A model generated the notes under the pieces. That model worked only from the letters and a program-made list of their open reading frames with translations. It was not told where the DNA came from and ran no database searches. Below, one piece after another: positions 20,155 through 29,390 of a stretch of DNA of 64,000 nt. Made by a program: the position numbers and the translations under genes. Origin of the DNA: Coprinus comatus (lineage: Eukaryota > Basidiomycota > Agaricomycetes > Agaricales > Agaricaceae); NCBI GenBank assembly GCA_034638255.1, contig JAWPGT010000084.1, positions 1 to 64,000 on the forward strand. Reading direction: 5' to 3'. Each line of letters starts with the position of its first letter. The first letter of the stretch is position 1.

Positions 20155-20756
20155 TAGTAGATTAGACTATAGATCTTACTTTTTGAGTAGATTCCTACTA
20201 CAAGTTTCATTTTTAGAAGAAGTTTTTACTAAAGACATGAGTACTCTAGTAGGTTTCTACTAAAGGTATGACTTCTTTAGTAGAAACCTACTAAAGAAGT
20301 GAGATTTTTAGTAGATTTCTACTAAAGGTATGAGTTCTTTAGTAGAAACCTACTAAAGAAGTGAGATTTTTTAGTAGATTTCTACTAAAGGTATGAGTTC
20401 TTTAGTAGGTTTCTACTAAATGTACAACTTCTTTAGCAGGTTTCTGCTAAAGAAGTGAGGTTTTTAGTAGGATTCTACTAAAGGTATGAGTGCTTTAGCA
20501 GGATTCTGCTAAAGAAGTGATGTTTTTAGTAGGAATCTACTAACAATATGTGTTCTTTAGTAGGTTTCTGCTAAAGGTATGACTTCTTTAGCAGGTTTCT
20601 GCTAAAGAAGTGAGGTTTCTAGTAGGATTCTACTAAAGGTATGAGTTCTTTAGCAGGATTCTGCTAAAGAAGTGAGATTTTTAGTAGGTTTCTGCTAAAG
20701 AACTCATATTTTTGGTAGAATGCAGCTAGAGAACACATAGCTTTAGTACATTTCTG
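20155..20756. repeat. Array of ~30-35 bp hairpin units, right block
   Basis: About seventeen units with palindromic cores such as TTTAGTAGGTTTCTACTAAA and TTTAGCAGGATTCTGCTAAA alternate with the spacers GAAGTGAG and GTATGA. In several units a T-to-C change in one arm is matched by the partner A-to-G change in the other (TAGTAG...CTACTA versus TAGCAG...CTGCTA), so pairing is preserved. The array ends at the stop codon of the DUF6535 gene on the other strand. Confidence 0.85.
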
Positions 20757-21218
20757 CTACAGCTCACTCTGTATCATATCTGAGTCATCCACTTGAGACT
20801 CAATCCCCTCTGAGTAGTACTGTGCATCTTCTCTCTTGTCTATGTATTCATGACCCTTACTATTATCCACCTCCATCTGATTCTGAACCTTAGATTCTTG
20901 TACCATCAAATGTGGGACTTCGATTTCGTTACAAGGATTAGATGTAAAGGCATGGAAGTGTGTATTGGGGATAGTAAGTTTGTTCCTACTCACAATTGGT
21001 ATCAACAATTGCAGACATGAAACATTTTTGCACTGTGAGAATAGTACCTTCATTTTGTTTAAACTCCGTAGCAACCCAAATCAATGCAGGATAGATAGAT
21101 TTCATTGTCTTGTGTTTGTCTGTCCACCACATGTCGTAACTCAGCCAGTTATTGATTTTGTCAAAAGGAATCAAACTACGCGGCTCCAATTTGTGCAATG
21201 AGATGTGTTGGATAAAGC

Positions 21219-21258
<40 letters not shown>

Positions 21259-21641
21259 CATTTTAACGTTCTGGAGGCTTAATCCTCATGACGGACGATC
21301 GTATTTAAATACAGGAGTAGCTCTACTTGGTAGTAATGATAATACCTGTTTATCACAACACAATGCTGCCCAGCCCTGTACACGGCGCACCAAGCACTCG
21401 CTCCCCATACAGTCTGGTAAGGAAACACTGTTTGGTCAGCCATTGCTCTCCCTTCTTGGCTCTCTTTTTGTTGTGCTGCTAATGTGTGTTTGTCTGGTGT
21501 GCCTTTGGCCTGGCATGGGTGAAGGCCCATGCGTTCTTGTTATTACTGTTGTGGGTGACAGTCGTCTAGGTGGCCAGTTATTAAAATTAAAATTAAATTG
21601 ATATCATATCATATGAGCCTTCTTGTGGAGCGTTGCGATAA

Positions 21642-24600
21642 TCAGTTGTTTTGATTCATTTCCCCTTCATTTTCCATCTTTAAGTTACCGAATATGTGTC
21701 GGAATCTTCTTGTTCCATCGGCGTATTCTAATATTGCTGGTATACCGCATGAGTGTTGAATGATTTCTCCGAGGTTTGGGTTGCCTTCTCTTCTGATTAT
21801 CCCTTCTAGCTTTCTCTTCATCCTTTCTCTTTGCCAGCTATACTGAGGACAGTCAATCATGTAGTGCTTGACTGTTTCCACTACTTCTCTTCCTCCATTT
21901 TGCTGACATTTCTCACACCACTCGTTCTCTCTCTTCCCTATCTTCTTTAGATATGCATTGACTGGGATGTGACCTGTTCGAAGTTGGGTTAAGAAAGCTC
22001 CTTGCACTCGTGTGAGCACTGCATCTCTGATTTGCCTGAATTCTTGGTATGGGAATTTTGGGTCTATGGATTTCATCTTTTCGTAGCGTGGTGAATTTTC
22101 CCACTGTTTCTTCCATCTTTCCTTCAGTTCCTCTTTCATCCTTCTTTTTGCTGCTGCTTTACTGTCTGGTAACATGCCCCTGAGTGCAATTGGCAGTTCA
22201 CTTCTGCTGCTAGAGCATCCTCCTGCCACTTCCTTGGCCAGCCTGTCCACTGTCTCATTTCTTTCCACCTCTGAATGCGCTGAAATCCATCTGACTGAGA
22301 TCTTTTTTATGTTGTTCCTGTTTATGATTCTCTGAGCCTGTTCACAATACTCTATTATCAAGTACTGACCGGATTTTCCTTTTCTGGCTGTTACTGCTTT
22401 TAAGATACTTTGGTTATCTGCGTAGTGGGATATTCCACCCTGGAGCTCTGTGGTGTTACTGATTAACCACATTGCTAGTATGGCGCCCACTGCTTCGGCC
22501 TCATATGTTGTATGTTGCTCCTTATTGCCCATCCAGAGTTGGGCGGTGCTAGCTGGTTCCTTAGCATTACCAATGTATAGTGCTGCAGCAGCTCCTATGC
22601 TGTCATCAATTCCCGATCCATCTGAGTATACTTTGACCAGAGCTGTGTCTTCGACTTCTGCTTGAATTGATTCTTCTCTTGTGTCTTCAATGATGACATT
22701 GATTGGGAGCAGGTCAGCTGATGTATATTTTTGAGGTGTGATGGTTTCCATTGATCTTGGGTCAAGCTGGAATCGTATTATCAATATTTGTAGGTTGGAG
22801 GAGTGTCTCTTGATGTTTCCTTCTCTTGCTGTCCTTTCCGCTATTTTCATGATGGGATTGCTTCTTGGTAGGGTACATATCCGTAACATGCTCTGGAAGC
22901 AGAGCTTGTAGAGTGTTAACTCTAGTGGCAGTAGTCCTGCATGGGCATCAAGAAGATCGTTTGGTGTAGATCGTAATGTTCCTGTGATTGCGAGTGCTGC
23001 TATTCTTTGGATTTTCATCAATTCCTTTAATGCTCGGACTGAACCACTTGACCTTTTCTTCCCTGCTTGCTTTGTTGGTGGCTCATACCATACCTCCAGT
23101 GCATACGTCATCTTGGGCATTGCCACACTGATATAGAGCCTTCTCATTAGTTGCTGGCTGATCCCTTTAGCTGGCTTGGCGAGTCTCCGGAAAAGCAATA
23201 CCCATTTCATAGCTTTGGCTATAGCACATTCCGTTTGCTCCCTCCATTGTAGAGCACTGTCTATCATTACTCCTAGATACTTGTAGGTGCTTGCTTCTAG
23301 CACTGTTTCCCCCTGTAATATCATTCCCCTTTTCTTGATCTTTTTCTTTGATTTTTCGGTTCTTGCTCTACCTTCTGATCTTGTGAAGTGGGTAACAGCT
23401 AGCTTGTCAATCACAAATTTTGAATTGTGGTTGAGACTCCATGTGAAACCTCCTCCTTCTCGGTTCATCATTTCTTCTAGGTTGGCGGTGGTTTCCTCGA
23501 ATGAGTCTTTAATGGATATTAGACATGCATCATCTACATAACCGAGTGCATCTTCCTCATCGCTTTGTGGAATTTCAACCAAGTCCGCATTGTAGAGAAG
23601 ATATATGTAACGGGTAGATGACCTAATACGTCATCTGTTATGTTTCAATTTTTGAAAGTTTATTCTTATTTGTCCAACACCCTTTATAAGACGTTGGACC
23701 TAGTTACGATGTAATTAATTCTTACCTTTTCGACTCTGAAATACAGAGACCATGCAGAATCAGCTGCTGTTCGACTATGTGTAAGAATATCACCTACTTG
23801 TAACCCTAAGACTGGTTACAATATACCAGCATTGATGCTGGGTCTCCTTGTCCGATTCCGTTCATGACTGCGATCGCTTCAGATATATAGTCATCAAACC
23901 TAAGGTGTGTTTGTCTATCCGTGAGCAATGCATTGACAAAGTTCACATATTTGGTAGGTACTTCCCTCTTTCTCATGTTATGAAGCAGTCTGTCCATTAC
24001 TGCATTCGGGAAGGCTCCTTCCACGTCAAGGTATAGTACCAAGGCTACTTTGCCCTTTCTCCACGCCTCTTTCACTTTGTTGACTAGGTGATGCACTGCA
24101 TCTGTGGTTGTCCTACATGGTCGACCACCATAATGATTATTTGGTAATAGCTGGTTGTGTTCAATTAGACGGGATATTTCTTCAGTTACAATGGCTGTCA
24201 TCAGTTTTGCCATTGTGCATATCAAGGCAATTGGTCAGTATGCTTTGGGTATTTCGTAGCTGGGCTTTCCTGGTTTCCGGAGGACCACTGTCGTGAATAT
24301 CTTCCATTCTGGATAATAATGACCTGTGTCAAGAATGGCATTATAGATCCCTACCAGGTATAGTGATATCAGTTCTGAGGTTTGTTGGAGGATGCAGTTT
24401 GGTATCCCATCTGGTCCCAGCACCTTGTGTGGTGATAGACGCTTGATGTTTTCTTGGACCTGTTCAACTGTTACTCGATTGCGAGCTTGTCGAGGTTCTG
24501 GGTATATATGGTTTTGAGGCACCGAAGATGTACTTGGAGGTTTAGGAAAGAATGTCTCACCCAGTAGTGCAGCTTTCTCTTTGTTACTTGCATGTCTTGT

Positions 24601-25869
24601 TTCAGTTCCCTCTGAATTTTGTATCTTCAGAATTGGTATCCGAGGAGCACCTCCATCGCCTACTGGCTCTGTAATGTATTTGTTGGCCATCCACATTTCC
24701 CGATCTGTTGCTTCTTCTAGGAAGGCTTCCCAGTGATCTTTCTTTGCTTGCAATATTGCTTTCGCATATCTTTTCTTTTGAATGTTGAGCGCTTTATGGG
24801 CAGGGTGATTCGCTGTGGCTTGTATCTTTTTGACTTCCCGATTTAGACGATTGTGTTCTTTCTTTAATTTGTCAAGATCTTTGCTCCACCATCACTTCAT
24901 GTAAGGTGAGTCTTTTATTAGTGGTACAGCTTTGACTGTTGCCTCCTGTAGGATCCTTGTAAGCTGTTGTATTTGTTCATTGATTTCTTGGTCACTTGTG
25001 AGCTCTATTTCTGGTCCTTCCAGTTCCCATAGTCTGGATTCCACTTCCTTTTTGAATTCTTTCCATTCTGCCTGACGATAGTTCCTATGAGGTACTGGCA
25101 CAGCTTTCTTGGTTGGGAGCTCTAGGATTGTCGCTATTGGAAAGTAATCGGTGTTTGGTGGTTGCCAGTCATGGTAGACATCACAGTTGATAATGAAGTC
25201 CATGGTGTGTGGGGTTGCAAAGACATTATCTGGCCTTGTGAAACGTTTGGATTGATGGTTACAGATGGTTGGGATCCCTTTTGGGAGTGCAAGAGTCATG
25301 TCATGGTCGGCTAGCATTTCCACCAGTTTTTGTGCTCGTCTTGCATTCCGGCCTCTAAAGAGGTCGTAATCCTCATCTTGGTCCCATAATTGATGATGGC
25401 GATTGAAGTCACCACACCATAGCATGTGCTTCCTCTCGTCTCCCTGAAGCTCTTCGCTATGAGTTCTCATGTATTCTTTCAGGAGTTCCTGTGTGGTGTC
25501 TGTTTCACATGGGTTGTACACATTGAAAATGGACAGGGTGCCGAACTTGCCTTTTATTTTAATTGCTGTGATATCATTTGTAATGGGTAAGGCAATCTCC
25601 TCCCAGCTGTTGGTGTCGATCTTGTCATTTACCCATATTCCTGATCAGACTTTGCCTTTGAGAGTTTTTCGCACTGAGGGGTATACTTGTCGGAATTTGT
25701 GGGGGGTACGAATGTTCCCTACTGTTGTGAGGTGAGGTTCTTGGATAAGGATAATGTCCCAGTTGTCGCGTAAGTTGGAGTTGAGTAGGTGAAGGTGAGC
25801 ACTAGTGGATTTGTTTAAGTTGATTTGGAGTATTCGCAGTCGATTGGTGTTGTCTGGTTGTACTATCAT
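21642..25869 (-). pseudogene. LINE ORF2: endonuclease, reverse transcriptase, RNase H
   Basis: The order is an APE-type endonuclease (ILQINLNKS start, IILIQEPHL, WCGDFNRHH), reverse transcriptase (GPDGIPN; LDVEGAFPNAV; GIGQGDPAS; YVDDA at about 23535), RNase H (VYSDGSG; TYEAEAVGA; YADNQS) and a C-terminal CX2C...H...C region (CEKCQQNGG...HYMIDC). An RNase H domain fits Tad1/I-type LINEs. TGA codons at 25645, 24892 and 24235 interrupt the frame, and a 215 bp solo LTR splits RT between GQGDPASMLVY and LLYNADLVE. The last 646 residues are open. Confidence 0.9.
23606..23820. repeat. 215 bp solo LTR inside the LINE RT (ATATA target duplication)
   Basis: The insert begins TGTAACGGG and ends CTGGTTACA, giving TGTAAC/GTTACA inverted tips. 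ATATA flanks it at 23601-23605 and 23821-23825. Removing it with one ATATA rejoins the RT frame between GQGDP and YVDD. It contains a short inverted repeat around GACCTAATACGTC and a TTTATAAGA box. Confidence 0.9.
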
Positions 25870-27701
25870 GATTGAGTCAATGTTAGGTTAAGTTCTTCTT
25901 GCTGCGTGTTACTCGAGTTTGGCTGAGTCTCTGATTTGTATACAGGGTAGTATGGGAGGAGGTTTTCGGGCATTCTGGCATTTAGCTCCTTTACCTTCAC
26001 CATGTATTTCGGGCAGGACATTGAGTACGCCAAATGGTTACCTTCACAGTTGACACATCTAGCATCGTTCACCCATGAACATGTTTCTTTTCCATCCTGG
26101 TGTCCTCTTTTACCACATTGTGCACATGTATCTTCTTTGTGAACGCATTCTGCTGCGTAATGTCCCCAGCCTTGACACCGGGCACATCTTGTTGGGGTTT
26201 TGCTGTCTTTCTCTACCATGTATTTGCCTTACCATAAGTTGATTTGCTTGTCCACTTGTAGTAGTCGGTTCATTATGTTGACATCCGTTAGGTAGATCAG
26301 GAGATGGGCTACAGTTTGATTTGGTTTTCTGTATTGTACTTGTCTTGCCCATCGGACGCGTACTAGGTTGCCTTCTTCCCATCCATTGTCTGATATGAGA
26401 TCCGCTACGTGGTCTTTGTTCATGGGGTCGAAGGTTTGACATGGTATAAATTTGGCGATGATGGAGAATGTCCTTTTTGTGAAGTCTGCTGCTATGCCTA
26501 GGCCTATCCGGAACGCTACTGAGTTTGTTGGTTCTCGCAGCCATTTTGCTGTTGTGAGGTTGTCGGCTACCATATTGATTCCTCCTCTTGCCATCTTTAG
26601 TACACTCTTGAATTTCACGCCTTCTGGAGCTCCTGCCTCTGTGAGCGCTTTGTTAAGTCGGTCCACAGCTTCGGTATTGCTGGTTAGTGACAGCGGATGC
26701 TCCTTTCCTATGTCCAGTATGAATTGCATGGTTTTGTTCCGTTCTCTTTCCTCGATCCTACTGCTGTCGGGCCATTGGTTTCCTGCATTCTCGTCCCCTT
26801 GATTGTACCCGGGGTTTACCTGATAATCTGATTGATTGTTCCAGTGATTGGTTATGCCTGCATTCTGCCTCTGTTGGTACGGGTTGGAGTGAGGTCTGGA
26901 TGGAGGTGGAGGTGGGGGGGGGGGCGGTGGGGGCCAGTGTTTAGCTGCCTCGCTGTACGATTGTCTGGTGACGATTTTGTCGCTTTGGAGTCTCATCTCG
27001 GTTGTGGCTTCTTCCAGTGCTTGAGTTGCACGGTTAAGTCCTTCTCTGTTTCTGCTTTCGGATTCCGACAGTAACTGCTTCATTTGCTCAAGATCAAGGC
27101 TTCTCACCTGTGTAGGTACAACAATGGTTTCTGGTCCTTTTGTTGTGCTAGGCTTTAACCCTTTCTCTTCCGGTTTGTTCAGTATTTGTATTACTGCGTT
27201 GATTATGATCATAATTTCAGGTTTGAATAGTTTGGGCCATTTCTTCGTGTCCGTCAAGGCAGTGAGTGCTGTCGCCAGTATGGAATTGCAGCTAACATTG
27301 TCATCTTCCTTCCCTATGGGTAGGTTGTGGTCAGCGAGCAAAGACCACGCTGCTTCCTCTTCTGATGGCTTTCTCGACTTGGGGTCCGACCTAGCCGTAA
27401 GCCCCTTTGTGGCACTCGCCAATCTGCTCATGGAACGTGTGCCTCTGGTGCCGGTCGTGCTTTTTGCGGTGGCAGTGGGTTTAGGGAATTTTCCATTTAT
27501 CAACTGGTCCGGTGTGATGATGCTTGATGTTGGAGAGAGAGAGCTGAAAGACGCCAGGCTGAGAGTTGGAGGGTCAAGTTGCGGGGAGCCGCTGCGTTCC
27601 CTGATGGCTTTGTGTCTTGCTGACTTGGGCCAAAAGTTGAACAGTGTGGGTGTTGTATTACTATTAGGTTGCACACTCAATCGCTGAGCTGTATCGTCCA
27701 T
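25866..27701 (-). pseudogene. LINE ORF1: nucleic-acid-binding protein with CCHC knuckles
   Basis: The start at 27701 (MDDTAQRLSV) is the first ATG inside the LINE; the open frame upstream comes from the DUF6535 host exon. Features are a Ser/Thr-rich N-terminus, a 12-residue Pro run near 26910, a predicted RNA-binding middle and three Cys-His knuckles at the C-terminus (CARCQGWGHYAAEC, CAQCGKRGHQ, CVNCEGNH). One TAA (26231-26229) interrupts it before the knuckles. Its TGA stop (25868-25866) overlaps the ORF2 ATG (25869-25867) as ATGA. Such proteins coat LINE RNA. Confidence 0.85.
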
Positions 27702-28653
27702 GACTGTCTCTGTGCTGTGATTTGGCAGCTCAGAGTCGGGGTCCTGGTCGGAGTGCCAAGTGGTACGGGTCCAAGGGAATTTGGATAAAGCGTAAGAGTG
27801 ATTGAAACACGCAGTGAACGAGCCAACTTTGTGGGGATCGGTACGGACAAAGGACGGGAGGCTCTGGCTCGTCAGACGGACCGTTTTGCAGGGAGCACTC
27901 GTGCTTCCTATAACCCAGAAGCCAAACAACTTGTAAGGCGGGTAAACAAGATGTTGCGAAAATGAAGAGACTTGCGATAATCACAAGAACAGTGACGGGC
28001 TTAGCAGCAAGTGTGTTTGATCCCCATTGTGATGTAAGAAAACCGGCAAAGAAGAGGAATAGCGCGATGAGAAGAAGTATTGGCAATGTGTTGAGTAGTG
28101 CAAACACTCCCCAGCTTCGTAGACTCCGGTGTCGCAGATACTGAAGGTATATATCAGAGTCATGAGAAACACCTGTTATGTTTCTGTTGAACTCTCGTAA
28201 CCATTGCAGGCAAGTAATTCCTCCAAGAACAGCGATAAGGCTCAGTGTTAAGCTGACGGAATAAAGAAGATATATCTCTTCCGCGTGTGGGGTAGTGGGT
28301 ATGGAACTTTCGGGTGTCAGATTTACTAGGACATTGGTTTGGGGATTCGAGAGGTTGTTGACTTGGAGGACTAGGGTTTGGAGTAAGACCACCATTTTCT
28401 CTGCAGGGTCTACGGCAATTGCCTTTGCCGCCTCCATAGTAAATGATGTCAATATGGCAGAAAAGAGAGAAGCCTTCAATGTGAGATGATGAGCGGAAAC
28501 CATTGGCGAAACGTCGAACAAGTGTTGGCTTACGAATACGAGTAGGTTGCTTAATTCATTACTCCAGACTGTGTATACATCATTGGTCATTTTCTCCGCC
28601 TTCCGATTGACAGCTTCCCATGGTTCACCTTGAGTTATGTTCTGTTCATTAAC

Positions 28654-29390
28654 CTAGTGTTGGTACGTTGTTCAATGTAAAAAAAAAAAAAATTCGTCTA
28701 CCTCTTCTGAATCTATACTCTTCGAATTGGCTATGGACCAAGATATTATTCGCTGGTATAACTATCATGATATACCTTGTACAACTGACCAAGAGCAACA
28801 GCATTAAATAACATTAGCATACCCAGTACGTGTCCCAGCATTCATCACCTAGCTTACTGTTCATTGTCTTGGAGCTCAAAAGTCTTGATAGCTGTCTTGA
28901 ACGGTGGTGAGAAACAAAAGAGATGGTTTACGACTTCTACATCCACGGTTAACAGCACGGAGATAATAAAGGGCCGACAGATCGGTGATATGGGACTGTT
29001 TTGTACTGGTCATGGTGTTCGAGGATAAGTTAAGGACCAGACAGTGTCCATTAATACAAGGTTTGGTTATCTAAGCAAGTAGGTTGTTCCGAGGTTCTAG
29101 CGATATACTGAATAATGTCCAACATTACTTCTATCATATCCCACTTCATTTCATTTGTTACATGCATACAGCGGTAACAATACATGACCAAAAAGTCATT
29201 TACATTCTACTGTAATCGATCAGGTATACCACCACCACTTAACAACCACAAATTACAATACATCGCATTGAATAATTGATACTGAACTCATGACATTACT
29301 CAAACTACCACTGCGCACCCTCCATGCCTCTCCTCTACCCACTTATGTACCACTTCCAAGTTTTAACATTTAACCTTGACAGCTTTAGTT
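28654..29390. other. Intergenic region and probable 5' end of the DUF6535 gene
   Basis: A splice acceptor (AG at 28654) abuts the DUF6535 exon, so upstream exons probably lie between here and about 28800, but I cannot fix them. The rest, towards the 3' end of the membrane-protein gene at 29391, shows no ORF or repeat apart from a 14-nt A-run. Confidence 0.4.

Larger units (their letters stand above)
21220..27780 (-). mobile_element. Tad-like LINE, nearly full length (6561 bp)
   Basis: The minus-strand element has a short 5' leader (27780-27702), ORF1, ORF2 and a 3' tail of 39 A residues (T-run 21220-21258). TTGGATAAAGCG occurs on both sides (21208-21219 and 27781-27792), a 12 bp target duplication typical of target-primed reverse transcription. 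The presence of both ORFs and a leader suggests little or no 5' truncation. Several nonsense codons and a solo LTR disable it. Confidence 0.93.
20757..28653 (-). pseudogene. DUF6535 multi-pass membrane protein gene, split by a LINE
   Basis: The exon starting at an AG near 28653 encodes a DUF6535-type protein: an N-terminal motif GEPWEAVN, then about four hydrophobic segments (LFSAILTSFT; YLLYSVSLTLSLIAVLGG; LNTLPILLLIALFLFFAGF; VTVLVIIASLFIFATS). The frame runs to QSLLRFIQ at 27781, where the LINE begins. It resumes without loss at 21207 (HISLHKLEPRS) after the duplicated 12 bp. A GTGAGT donor at 20993, a CTAAT branch site and an AG at 20918 remove 76 nt and lead in phase to an acidic last exon ending at 20757. 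Apart from the LINE the reading is intact. 5' exons above 28653 are not resolved. The function is unknown; the family is common in Agaricomycetes. Confidence 0.78.

Noticed and set aside
17183..20756. CRISPR-like appearance of the repeat-spacer arrays
   Set aside because: This is a eukaryotic genome. The spacers are themselves recurrent (GAAGTGAG, GTATGAG) and the repeats are perfect short palindromes of variable sequence, so it is a hairpin satellite or subterminal repeat.
27702..27929. N-terminal extension of LINE ORF1 starting at 27929
   Set aside because: Codons above 27780 lie in the DUF6535 exon, read in a different frame, so they are not part of the LINE. The LINE start is at 27701.
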